Source of the DNA: Ricinus communis | Taxonomy: Eukaryota; Streptophyta; Magnoliopsida; Malpighiales; Euphorbiaceae | Reading direction: 5' to 3' | Length of the DNA stretch: 64,000 nucleotides | NCBI RefSeq assembly: GCF_019578655.1 | Contig: NC_063261.1 | Span: 2,934,201-2,998,200, forward strand | Shown here: positions 10,601 to 21,949 of the stretch, piece by piece | Layout of the letters: each line of letters starts with the position of its first letter | Numbering within the stretch: position 1 is the first letter of the stretch | The notes under the pieces: model-generated | What the model was told of the DNA's origin: nothing | Database searches by the model: none | What the model saw: only the letters and a program-made list of their open reading frames with translations | Translations under genes and position numbers: made by a program

Positions 10601-10947
10601 ATTAGCTAAATGTATATTTATACTCATGCACATTGACCATTTAGTCAATTTAACACTCTTAACTTTTTATATAATTTAACAAAAAACACCTAAATTTATA
10701 TTTTTATGATATTTTAACATTTTTTGACATGTGTCTTCATTCAATACATCCATGTGTATTGTATGTAAGTGTTTAAATATTACCAAAACATAAAGTTCAG
10801 GTGTATGTTAGGTTAAATTAAAAATTAAAAGTTTTTAAATATTAAAAAGAATACGATTCATGTGTTTATTAGGTCAAACCAAAAGTTAAAATGTTAAATT
10901 GACTAATCAATACAAGTTCAGAGACATAAAATATGCATTTAGCCAAT
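10601..10947. mobile_element. MITE candidate with imperfect terminal inverted repeats
   Basis: The left end reads attagctaaatgtatattta and the right end, reverse-complemented, reads attggctaaatgcatatttt. The similarity extends inwards through a shared agtcaatttaacatt-type block on both sides, so the arms cover at least 60 bases. The roughly 347-bp length, A+T richness and lack of coding fit a miniature inverted-repeat element. No clean target-site duplication could be assigned because the flanks are low-complexity, so the superfamily is unknown. Confidence 0.6.
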
Positions 10948-12771
10948 TAATATTGAGTAAACTTTTGTATCTAACATTCTTTGGATCAAATGCAATAGTA
11001 ATACTTTCAAACATTTTCTCTTTTCTTTAAAGAAAATAATTAGGATAGAAATTAAATTAAATTACAAAAAGATAAATATAAAATTTTATTTTTTTAACTT
11101 AAACTATTTTATTTCATTACCTAGTTAATATATATATATAAAATTTCAAGCTAATTATATTATTTAATGATTAATACTTTATAAAGTAATAATTTTAAAA
11201 GTTTACAATTTTAGAAATGCTATTTCAATATCTTAAAGTTTTAATTGAGAATAAACTATATTAAAAAATTAATATAAAAAAATGATTGCATATATATATA
11301 TATATTAATTAATTGTCACAAAAGTTTTACTTATTCTAATAAATAAAATTATATTTTAGATCATCTTGAATTTTGAATTAGATTGTATTTTGAACCGGAT
11401 TGTATCTTATAAGGTATTATATTAGTCTCGGATTCATATAGTTTTGGGTTCAAATTATTTTTAATTTTCTTACTGTTTTAGACTTGGATGGATTCACATT
11501 CAAGTCTTGTCTCCCTTCGATCTGGGATTACTTTGAGTCTAAGTATTTTAAGTTCAATGGTTTCGTTTTCGGTTCATTTGAGACTGTGACTATTAGATTT
11601 TAATTAAGTTTTAAGTTTAAATTGAATTGAGTTTTAAATTAAATTAAGTTTTAAATTGGGTGAAACTTTGCTATCATTAGTGTTAATAAGTTAAATTCTA
11701 ATTTGAAAATTATTGTCTAGTCTATGTATATGTCCTTACATATAAATCAAATAAGTAGATAATTGATATATATTTATTGATTTTAAATAATTAAAAATGT
11801 GTTACAATTCTAAACGTAACTTACCTGCGACGAAGGATCGGAGGAGTTTAAGGTCCAATAAGGCGTAAGCCATTTTTATAGTATGTAAAAATGAGCTAAT
11901 ATCTGTAAGTTATTTATTAAATTAGATAATTTCTTTCATTGCCTTACATAATTTCGTAACTTTTTTCATTGTACAAAAATATCTACAATTAAGATTCTTT
12001 TTGTTTAGAATAAATAATTATTTTATGGTATAAAAATAGGTTTTTTTTTTTAATTTTTTTATTCAATAGATAGTTTAATTTTAATATTTAAGTATCATAA
12101 TTGTATAGGATAAAACCCAAAAATTCACCAAAATATAATGTTAGAAAATTTAATATAAGAAATTTCTTGCTATTTCTGGAACGTTACATCTAAAATTATT
12201 GGATGAGTGACGATTTTAAATGTTGTATACTCTAATAAAAAAAATATCTTAAATTTTATTATTAATTTATACTTGTCAGCTATTTAAATATAGAGTATAT
12301 TATACAACAGGAGTAGTCAAGAAGAATGCTACTTATAAAATCTTATATATCATCTTATTTTTTTAAAGTTATTAAACTTTATGATGTTATTTAAGGATAA
12401 TTATCGGTTATATTGAAGTTATATACAAATAAATGAATGAAATGTATATATGAAGTACATTTTAATATATTGACATATTTTATTTAAAATTAAAAATATA
12501 TTATTTATTTATGAATTTAATGTATAGAAAATAACACATAACTAGACTATGCGCAAATTCTCCCTTACGAGATCATGGTTGATTCATTCCATATTCAGTC
12601 AATCAATGTGTAGAAAAATTATAAGAAACAAATACATGAAATTTGTTTTACAACAGCCAAAACGAAAATGGAGAAAAGGAGCAAAACTGTTGGAGAAAAG
12701 ACAATTTTTTAAAAAAGAAAAGAAAAGAAGAAACCCTTGCCAGGAGCTAGCATCTCTGGCAGAGGTAACAC
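10948..12771. other. A+T-rich intergenic DNA downstream of the pectin methylesterase gene
   Basis: No gene is recognised. Short TA runs occur at about 11,125 and 11,291. A low-complexity patch at 11,595-11,660 repeats an aattaagttttaaatt motif. The last few hundred bases are the downstream flank of the minus-strand gene; an AATAAAT-like signal on the minus strand near 12,505 could be its poly(A) signal, but this is weak. Confidence 0.4.
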
Positions 12772-14603
12772 TCATAGACCAGGTTTATAGCTAACGCCAG
12801 ATTCTGGAATCCACTTGTCACCCTGCAGGAATGCGTTGGCAGTAAATTTGCTAGCTAGTTTATAGGTAATGTTCTTTAATCCCTTCCATTTGACTCTATT
12901 TTTCGTTGAAGAACCAGGTCCAAAATTCTGAAATTCAGCATAGAATATAGTAGGTGGTGCTGTATTGCCAGTCCATGGCAACCATCCACTGGGATCAATC
13001 AAACTTCCCATCATGGAGTGCATATATACAGTAGTTGAGTAATTTTTCCAAGGTCGTCCAAGAAACGTTTGGATGGAAGTCAAGTTGTCAAAAGGCAGAA
13101 TAGTGCAATTCTGGATTGAAATTCCAGTATTTTGATTAGGGTCAAACCTTCCTTGGGCTGTGATGGTGTTCTTCTGGCCAGGCATTGTTCTTCTGGGTAA
13201 TATGTTGCAGTTTTGAATTACAACTGCTGAATTTCCAAAGATGAAATCAACCGTTCCGTATATGTTACATTCGCGGTAGAATTGGCGGTTGGAATGTGCA
13301 TAGAGAGTGTCCTGAAATGCATCGAAACTACACCTGTAGAAGACTGACATGTCAGCTGTTGACATCAGCGCCACTGCCTGATGCTTGATAGGACCGGCAG
13401 TGTTACGGAATCCCATATCTCTTGCAATGAAGCCCTTGCCAAAGACAGCTGCATCAAGACAGCATTTTTAGTTAGTAACATTATGATTCTATGTTCTATA
13501 GATCATAATACGACTAATATGTATAGGACTACAAAGAAAAATATTTTTCCTTTTTTACCAAATGTTGCAGTTGAGAATGTGGGAGTTCCATCCACAAAGT
13601 TCAGGCTTCCAGAGACAATTGTTGCATTCATTCCATCGCCGACAATCACAACGTTCCATTTCGGTTTCTCGACTCGGACGTTCTCAGTGTATATTCCTTT
13701 CTTCACATAGATGATGAACCTCTTCTTACTTTTGTCTGGAACAGCTTTAAGAGCATCGCTAATTGTTTTGTACTTCCCAGATCCATCTTTCGCCACAACA
13801 GCGTTAGCCTTCTTCTTCAAATCGTTACTCTGAAGCAGTTTACGATCGTTTTGGTGCAGCCACCTGGGCAAGTTCACTTTGTCATGCTCAGCATAACTCA
13901 TTAAACGTCTCATCTTCACTGAACTTGCAATCTTGTAAATCCAGGTAATAATTGCCAGGCTATTGCTTGTTAGCTCAGTAGTATTCTTGAGATAATAATT
14001 TTGAGCAGTAGATTTCAAGTTGGCCTCTTTTAGCCCATCAATGCACGTTTGTTGGTAAGAACCAGCAGCACTTAGCCAACTTCTGAAATCATCCGCAACA
14101 TCAATCAAAGAGACATCATTAGCGGAGGATAATGAACTATTTAAACGGTCAATAGCCAAATCCAGAAGATCTTGGCAATCTTTTAAGGCTGCATTTATCA
14201 TGTTATTATCATTGAGGCCACCAAGGAACTGACCATTATTGATGAAATATTGAGAGGCTTTCGAAATCTCATCCAGGGCCACTTGGATTGACAACTTGAA
14301 CAGCTCTTCAGGTTGAAGATTGTTAGGTTTAGCGAAAGGAGCGAGACTGCTGTAACAAGAATCTTTATACAAGGTAACATCACACACTGCCTTGACTGAT
14401 GTAGAAATTGGCTTTGCTTGGTCACCACCATTGTTGGAATTGCCACCAGAAGCATGAGTCCCTACAACGGCTGCAACTACAATGGCTGCCAGTAATATCG
14501 AGGAAAGGCTAATGATGGTAATTCTCTTTCTGGTTCTTCGACGAGCCTCGAGCGTGGCTTGCTCGGCTTCGTCAACTTTCCCATAAGCTTTGAAAGAAGA
14601 CAT
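12772..14603 (-). CDS. Pectinesterase/pectinesterase inhibitor (type-I PME), two exons
   Basis: This is the one intact host gene. Exon 1 runs 14,603 to 13,559 (ATG at 14,603), the intron 13,558 to 13,449 (GT...GCAG, 110 bp, phase 1), and exon 2 13,448 to 12,772 (TGA). Joined, it encodes 573 residues. A basic N terminus is followed by a membrane/signal-anchor helix at about residues 28-48. The pectin methylesterase inhibitor domain spans about 65-222 and has the usual cysteines. Two subtilase-type processing sites follow, RRLM (232-235) and RKLL (254-257). The catalytic domain spans about 266-560 with GIYTE, Gln372, Gln394-Asp395 (QDTLY), Asp416 (VDFIFG) and Arg480 (LGRPW), spaced as in carrot PME. 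The enzyme removes methyl esters from cell-wall homogalacturonan. The pro-domain is expected to be cleaved in the Golgi before export. All key residues are present. Which family member it is cannot be said from sequence alone. Confidence 0.97.
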
Positions 14604-14659
14604 GTTTGAGACTTATGGTGTTGAAGACTGTTGCCTTAGATTTGGTGGGTGGACAGGGT

Positions 14660-14670
14660 TTTATATATAG
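14660..14670 (-). promoter_or_regulatory. TATA box of the pectin methylesterase gene
   Basis: On the minus strand the sequence CTATATATAAAACCC lies about 57-67 bases upstream of the ATG at 14,603. It is a near-ideal plant TATA box and implies a short 5' leader of roughly 25-35 bases. Confidence 0.7.
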
Positions 14671-14890
14671 AAATCAAAAATATAATTATTGTTTTCTTTC
14701 GAGAATAAACACGGCATTACATGCAATACGTGCTAGGCACTTGCGTTATTGGGGAGGAGAAATGCAAATTTTTCTTACTAAAAAATGTTTGAGTGCTTCT
14801 CATGTTAAAGAATAATTGGCCGTTTCAATGTATTCCCGATGCAGGAACCTTATTCTGATAAATAAATGGAAAGAAATAAGATAATTGGAG

Positions 14891-14892
<2 letters not shown>

Positions 14893-14924
<32 letters not shown>
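14893..14924. repeat. (TA)n microsatellite
   Basis: A TA dinucleotide run of about 32 bases in the upstream flank of the pectin methylesterase gene. Confidence 0.95.
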
Positions 14925-14927
<3 letters not shown>

Positions 14928-16150
14928 GTTTTAGATTTTGGTATTCAATGATTGACATATATTTTATTGTTATAAGCTAATAAATATTTGTCAATTATTT
15001 ATCAGTTTAGTATATAGGTGGAAATATACATAAAGTCTAAACAAGAATTTTTTAAAATAATTGAATTGCATGCAACCTAGTTTTTTCTTTATAAATTCAA
15101 GCTAAAATTTGATAAATTAAATTGTTTGATAAAATTTAATTAATTGTTAATATTAATATATTAGATAGCCATAAAAAGTATAATTTATTTTTAAATATAT
15201 TTTATTTTATAATATTATTTTTAATAATATAAATTTATAGAAGTATCTTATAATAATTAAGAATGTCATAACCAAGTTTATTTAACTTAATCATATTTAT
15301 AACTAAAAATATTCATAAAAATTATTTTCAAAATAAAAATTATATTTAAATTCCATTAATAAAAAAATTTCAAATTCCCAACACTACAATTATAAATATC
15401 ATAATTATTTTTATTGAGTATAATCCTAAATTAATAACTATTTAATAGAAGTTATAAAAACTAATTATATAAAATCAATTTAAATAAGTTATAATTAAAT
15501 TTTTTTAATAAAGATTATATTTTTTAAATAAAATAAAAAATTAAATCAACTCTTAATTGATAAGAAAAATATTAAAATAGAATTGATGGACAACAATTAA
15601 TTGAAATTATTAGCTGTTGATTCTTAAAATTTACAAAACAAGTTTAATCTAATTGTAGAATGAGAAATAATTATTAGCTGCATAAAATCTTTAAACCAAA
15701 CATACATTAAGAGGTAAAATTAAATAAATATGAAATTATAGAGTTAAAGATTTTTTTGTATGTGTGTTTGATGGGATTTGAACTCTATACTTATTTTTAA
15801 AGTGATCTCACCTTACTTCTAAACAAAGCTGGCACTCGATTATTATATGGTTAAAGCGTTGATTTATACTTGATTACCAGATTTTTGATTAATTCTTAGA
15901 TGTAACCAACTTAACTCCACCTGATTATAGCTCAATCCTATAAAATCTCGTTATTGTATGCATAGTATTTTGGTCCTTATGTGATTAGTATTTCAAGCAT
16001 GCTAGAAGTAGATTATGTTAGAAGTAATATGTTATTAATGAATAATGAATGAACTGCACTCGTTTAACTTCTATTAAATGATTGTATGAAAAGATTTAAA
16101 AGACTTAAACTTTTTTGGAATAGTATCTTAAAAGTTCGTTAAAGCTAAGT
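14925..16150. other. A+T-rich intergenic DNA, no gene seen
   Basis: No coding potential is seen. Around 15,775-15,835 the minus strand has a GAGTTCAAATCCCATC block that resembles a tRNA-type B box (GGTTCRANNCC), as in plant SINEs, but no matching A box or 3' tail could be placed. The CACTA element begins at 16,154. Confidence 0.4.
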
Positions 16151-16429
16151 AATTACTACAAGAAATCAACAAAATAATAATAGATTTTAGCGACAAACTA
16201 CTAAGGTCACTATTTAGCGATAAATTTCATTGCAAATTATAGCGCCAACTTTTTACACTATTTTTATTGACGAATTAGCGATGAAATATCCATCGCTAAT
16301 TACTCGATGAACAACTATACTGTTGCTAAAATTTGGTGTGCAATTGGCGACATGTTTAGCGATGAAGAACTCTATTGCTAATTAGCAACAAACAATTATG
16401 ATAAGTGACGGACAATTATGATATCGCTA

Positions 16430-16745
16430 AATAGTGACGGACAATTATGATGTCGCTAAAGTTTGGCACGTGATAAGCACTATGTTTAACGACAAACACC
16501 TTTTTTGCTAATTAGCGACAGATATATTTCCATCACTAATTAGTGATGAAAGATGTGTCCTTAGCTAATTAGTGACTGATTGTATGTCGTTAAATAGTGA
16601 CGAACAATTATGACGTCACTAAAGTTTGGCGCGTGATAAGCGCTATGCTTAACGACAAACACCTTCTTTGCTAATTAGCTACAAATTTATTTTCATCACT
16701 AATTAGTGATGGAATACGTGTCCCTAGCTAATGAATGATGGACCA
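16430..16745. repeat. CACTA subterminal repeats with 163-bp duplication
   Basis: A unit with gacaattatgatgtcgctaa, then aaagtttgg and cgtgataag and later catcactaattagtgatg appears twice, with the aaagtttgg block at 16,458 and 16,621 (period 163). The units are diverged by about 10%. The embedded TTAGCGAC/GTCGCTAA and CATCACTAATTAGTGATG palindromes are the likely transposase-binding motifs of CACTA elements. Confidence 0.75.
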
Positions 16746-17621
16746 GTGACGGAAAATTCTGTCACTAATCTCAAAAAAAATTTCCCACTTTTTTCTTAAT
16801 TTTCCTGTTCTTATATTTGTTTAGCAATAGAACTTTCCATCGCTAATTTAAAAAGAAAATAATTTTCACTAATATTTTATTTTCTCGCTCATTTATAGTG
16901 TTAGCAACAAAATATTTCGGTCGCTAATTTTAAAATAAAATATCCACTCATTTTTTTTTAAATTTTCTGCTTATTTAATGTGTTAGATGAGTTTATCTTC
17001 GTCACTAAATCTATTCCTTTATAACTTTACTTTTTCTTCTTCATCCTATCAATCTTTACTCCATCATTATTTCTTTCTTTCTCCCTTTTTATTTTTTATT
17101 TTTCTCTTTTTTTAATTTTTATTCTCCATTATAATTTTCTTTCTTTTCTCTTTTCATTTCTCCATTCTTTTTATAACCTCTTTTTTCTTTATTTTTTTTT
17201 ATTTCTTTCATTTTTCTCATTTCTCTACTCTTTTTTTCCATTTCTTTCTCTCTTGTTCTTTTCTTTATTATTACGCTTGCTTTATTTCTCTTCATTTATT
17301 ATCCTTTTTATTTTTCTTGTATTATTTATTATTAGCTTTATTAATGTAATTTCTTCCTCTTTTTATTATTTTTATCTTATTACATAAAATTAATCGGACA
17401 TAATAAAAAGATAATAGCAATTAATTTATTAAAAAATTAATTGATATTAAAATAAAATAAAATAATTATTAATAGAAATATATTATTAAAAATAAAAAAT
17501 TTACTAATGAATTAGCGTCAAATTTTATAAACTTTTTAATAAATAAAATAATTTAACAATGGATTTCTGCCATCACTAAATTTAGCGAGGGACTATCCGT
17601 TGCTAATAGAGCGACTCTTGC

Positions 17622-20015
17622 TGTCACAACCAAATTTATTTACTTCTTTTTATTAATAATTAATATTCATTAGCATGTCATTAAACATGTCATTTGCATC
17701 ATGATTATATATGATCTATTTTATTATATTATGTGGTAGATAAATAAATTATTTAGTTACATATTGATTTAATTGAAAAGTAATGATTTTGGACTAAATT
17801 GAAAAGTTAGAAAGAAAGAGGATTAAATTGTAATTTGCCTATTTCCACACCAATATACCACCTCTTTCATTTGTTCTTATCTACGTATGCTTTCCAATTT
17901 CCTTTTCTTCTTTGTCTCTCTCATTTTTCTCCTTTCCTTCTTCAACTTTGATTTTCCAAATCAAACTCTACAAAACTTTTAGTAAGTGAAAATCAAATTC
18001 TTCTTTTAAGCTTGAAAGATTTGGGCTTTCTTAATCAAGGAAAACAAAGGTGAGTAATTTTAATTGCTTGATTTTGCTGTAAATTAGGGTTAATGATATG
18101 AAATTGTTGATGATTATGTGTTTTGGAATTGTTTAATCAAAAGTAAACATGCTTTTACTTGTGATCTTGAAGCTGAAATTTCTGGGCAGATTTTTCACTT
18201 ATGATTTCGTGATCTTAGAGGCTTTATCTCGAAAATTTTCAAACATGAAAGTTGTAGGTATATGTCTCAAGAATATCTCTGTAAAATGGTTTTGCAGATT
18301 GTTGAGTGAGTAGGAACTTATGAGGTTCGATTTTGCTGCTGCTCTGTTTTTGGTTCAGCAGGTGACCTGGTTTTTGTGCTGACATTTTGAGGCATTTAGA
18401 GGCTGAACCAAGCAGAGAGTTAAACATGAAAGTTGTTCATTTATATATGTAGTATATGTCTGAAAAATTTCATAATTTTTGGTTAAGTATAACGTGAGAT
18501 ATGTTGAACTTAATATGGCCTGCCCGAAACTGTTTTAAGCAGAAATCGGGCTTAGGATTCAGAAATTTGTTGCTAATTGTGTGTTTCACAACTTGAGCTA
18601 GAAAAGTCTAAATTGAGTAAAATTAGTGTCTATAGAAACTTTAGAATGTTAACTTTATATCTGAAGAGTTTCATCAGAAAATTCATTTGTTTGATTGGTC
18701 ATTTAATAGGAAACTTTTTTTCTGTTCTGTTTAGATGGAAATTTGAGCAGCTGTATAGAAAATGCCATAACTATTTCTATACCAATGATTTTGAGGTGAT
18801 TCTTTCTGCTATGGTTTCTATAAAAATGGAAGTGTAATTCTGGAAAATATGAGATTTTTATTAATTGTACATAAGTTTTGGTGTAATTTCTAAGTCAGTA
18901 CCTACAAACTGCCTTCATCAACAAATATGTTGATTTGTTGTCATTCATCTCATGCATCATATTAATATCTAGAATATATGTTATTTTGTTGAAATGTGAT
19001 ATTTTATTGATAGTAAATATATATATATATATTTATGCCTTGTGATTGAATTGTATTTGTATTGAATATGTGAATAGGTTCATCCAAAGGCAAGGAAGTG
19101 GTAAGAGAAAAAGAATAGGATTACTTTGTTATCCTATAACTTCTGGTAAGTATTTAATAGACTAAACTTTGTGTATATTGAGTAGGGACTGCTGTTTGAT
19201 TACTTGATAATTTCTTGGTTGACTGAGTTGATATTAGTTATGTTTTTGGCTTGTTATAAAGTGAATTGATTGTGATATGTTGTGAAGTGAATTGATTGTG
19301 ATGTGTTGTGAAGTGAAATGATTGTGATTAAGGATTGATGACTTTTGTATGGATATTGTGTGATCGGGAAAGCTGAGCCGGGCGGATAGCTACCCGAGTA
19401 TGTGAGATGGCAAGACTGAGCCGGGCGGATAGTCTTGTCAAGTGGTTACTGAAATTTAAAAATGTGAGAAAATGTAAGGATGAGTCATCTGATCCTAATT
19501 TGATAGAAATAATGTGGAATTGAATTATTTGACTTGGTTGAGTTTGAGATTATTTGCATTACGTGAGATGAAATTATATGTTTATGAGAATAACTGAAAT
19601 GGTTGATTTTGTGATTGTTAGTTAAGTGTTGGTATAATTTTCTGTATTGATAAAGATTTGATAATTCTAGCCTAATATACTATAGTTTAGTAAATTAAAT
19701 GCTTATTGAGTCGCTAGCTCATTCCTTAGCAATTTTTTTTTCAGGTTAGTGCAGTTGTAGATAGCCTTAGCTGTGCATTGCTCTTTTTGCATCAGTCAAT
19801 ATTATCAGATGGGCCAGAGGAGTTATCTAAAGCATTGGGGCATTTTGGGAACTTGTGTGAATTAAACTACTGTATAAATATTTCTTATATATATTAAGTA
19901 TGTCATGCCACTTAAATTGTATGAATGTATATTGTAACTAAGTAGTAAATTATGTTTATAAAGTTATATATATATATATTGCTATTCAATGGGAAGTTTG
20001 AGTTGGGGTGTTATA
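17622..20015 (+). repeat. LTR1 (5' LTR) of the chromovirus
   Basis: A 2,394-bp direct repeat that starts TGTCACAACC and ends GTGTTATA. It contains three tandem copies of a gtgaattgattgtgat(g/a)tgttgtgaa-type unit near 19,258-19,335 and a short TA run near 19,018. Hand comparison with LTR2 and LTR3 finds only about twenty scattered substitutions plus small indels (estimate, not a computed alignment). The 'gagccgggcggatag' variants at about 19,375 and 19,425 distinguish it from the other two copies. Confidence 0.92.
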
Positions 20016-20020
20016 GTTTT

Positions 20021-20032
20021 TGGTATCAGAGC
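20021..20032 (+). promoter_or_regulatory. Primer-binding site (initiator tRNA-Met)
   Basis: TGGTATCAGAGC begins five bases after the end of LTR1. It is complementary to the 3' end of plant initiator tRNA-Met, the standard minus-strand primer of chromoviruses. No equivalent follows LTR2. Confidence 0.92.
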
Positions 20033-20272
20033 GGGGATTAGACCATTGGGACATAAGTTTGAGTACTTATATTTGTGTTTATGTTATGTTATATGAAGGT
20101 GTGTATGTGTTGTGATATGTTAAAGTGAGTTGGAATTTTTAATATGTTCCAATATGTTAAATGCTTGTGTGATTGAATTGATGGGAATAGAGGAGATTAA
20201 GAGCATAACATGCAAGCATATAGTAATTATGCACAACCATTTATTGTTGTGAAGTTTGTTAATGATATAGGC

Positions 20273-21345
20273 ATGGATGAGCACTCCACTAGCCCAGTAG
20301 GTTCACATTCGTCAGTTCATGCACATCATATTGAACAAGAACAGATGCATGAAAATGAGCGATCACAAGGAAAAGTTTGAAGGGTATGCTCGTGAATACT
20401 GAAGAGTTAAGAAGATTAGCTCAACAATGACCACCACCTCCACTAAACGTATCTGCATTGGATGCAAACTTTGGAAAGTTAAGAAAGCATGGCGGGAAAG
20501 AGTTTGAGGGACAACTGATCCAATTGTAGCAGAGGGAATGGCTAAAGTCCTGTTAAAGGTGTGTTTACACAATTTAATACCCAACCGACAACCCAAATGA
20601 AAGTGAGGTATGCAACCTCATTATTTCTTAAGGATGCTAAACCGGTGGGAGACAGGTCCCGGGTAGCCAAACACAACCATTGACAATGACATGGGAAGAA
20701 TTCTTAAAGGAGTTCAAGATGAAGTATATGCCACCAATATATCAAGAGAGGAAGAAACTTGAATTCCTTGAATTGAAACAAAATGAGATGTCCTACGACT
20801 ATGAATTACAATTTACAAGGTTATCTAGGTATGCACCGGAGGAAGTGGCAACTGATGAATCAAGAGAAATAGATTTGAGAGGGGTTTGAGATTGGAGATT
20901 CGTGAAAATTGGCAGTGCAACCACCTACCTTTATTGCTTTATTGGAAGTCGCAACAAGAGCGGAAGAATTATTCTTAGAAAGAAATATATTGAAGCAAAG
21001 AAAAAGAAGATAATTGGGACATTTACTCCATCTTTCTCTAGAGGTACCTCATTTACACCTAGGGGAGGATCAGGAGGTCAGCGAGGAGGTTTTAGAGGAA
21101 GGGGTAGTTATCAGTTTAGAGGGCCAAGTAGTATAACTTTGGGTAGAAGTGGTGGATCAGTGAACATGCGAGGTAATTCTGGGTTTACTAGTAGAGGATA
21201 TAGACCCGTTTGTGGCACTTGTGGAAGGACCCATTCAGGAGAGTGTTGGGGACCGAGAGTGCAGTTTGTTATAGATGTGGGAAACCCGGGCATTATGCCA
21301 ATGAGTGTGTGGTAGGTAGAGGAGCATCGAGTACCTACCATTCAG
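20273..21345 (+). pseudogene. gag pseudogene of the chromovirus
   Basis: A candidate ATG at 20,273 opens a short frame that stops within about 35 codons. The capsid-type core is recognisable from 20,680: TWEEFLKEFKMKY, FLELKQNEMS and FTRLSRYAP, which is the retrotransposon gag motif set. A frameshift near 20,880 follows. Then comes a Gly/Arg/Ser-rich linker (RGGFRGRGSYQFRG). A perfect CCHC zinc knuckle, CYRCGKPGHYANEC, is at 21,267-21,308 but in a different frame from the capsid core. Gag would form the virus-like particle and package the element's RNA; at least three breaks prevent that here. Confidence 0.85.
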
Positions 21346-21529
21346 GGAGGACAAAGTAGTGTTGGGGATAATGTAGTACCTACAACGACCGGTCGTGGTA
21401 GAGGTAGGGGAGGTAGAAGTGCAGCGATATGTCCATATTGAAGATGCGAACCAATCCTTACCGCAGGCAAGAGTGTATACGTTACGAGGCGTGAAGCAAC
21501 TACTTCTCCGGAGATAATAACCGGTATAA

Positions 21530-21850
21530 TTCCTATTTGTAGGCATGATGCATATGTGTTAGTTGACCCCGGATCTACATGTTCATTCATTTCATGTGAT
21601 TTTGCATTGAAAATGCATTGTGCCATTGAATCTTTAGGACATGATATTTGTGTTTCCGATGCTGTCGGAGGAGTAATAATGGTGAATACCGTAGTTCGGG
21701 CTTGTTCTGTGATGATTTGTGGTACAAATATGTCGGGTAGACCTAATTGTGATCAATTTGCGAGATTTTGATGTGATATTGGGAATGGATTGGTTTTCTA
21801 GAAATCATGTCATAGTTGGACTGTTTAACGAAGGAAGTAAAAATGGTTAT
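21530..21850 (+). pseudogene. Retroelement aspartic protease, broken
   Basis: The active-site region reads YVLVDPGSTCSFIS (Asp in D-P-G-S-T, the usual plant Ty3/gypsy version) near 21,550. The second conserved block, FDVILGMDWF, lies at about 21,768-21,800 but in another frame, with a stop (TGA) just before it. The protease would release the gag and pol products. About 100 codons separate the two blocks, the normal spacing, so the frameshift is a small indel and not a deletion. Confidence 0.85.
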
Positions 21851-21949
21851 AGATGGGGAAATAAAAATAGTGTTCACGGGTGACAGGAAAATTGTACCTA
21901 CATGTTTGATTTCACTGCCATCGCTTTTCATTTAATGAAATTTGGGTGT

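Noticed and set aside
12549..12794. 81-codon open frame on the plus strand overlapping the 3' end of the pectin methylesterase gene
   Set aside because: Lys-rich, low-complexity, overlaps a real minus-strand exon, no domain.
13381..13710. 109-codon plus-strand open frame across the intron of the pectin methylesterase gene
   Set aside because: Antisense shadow of conserved coding sequence.
15775..15840. Possible SINE or tRNA from a GAGTTCAAATCCCATC block
   Set aside because: No A box at the right distance and no cloverleaf could be formed.
18577..18837. 86-codon open frame repeated in the LTRs (also near 29,029-29,253)
   Set aside because: Lies in LTR sequence, is shortened or lost between LTR copies, and has no domain; repetition is due to LTR identity.
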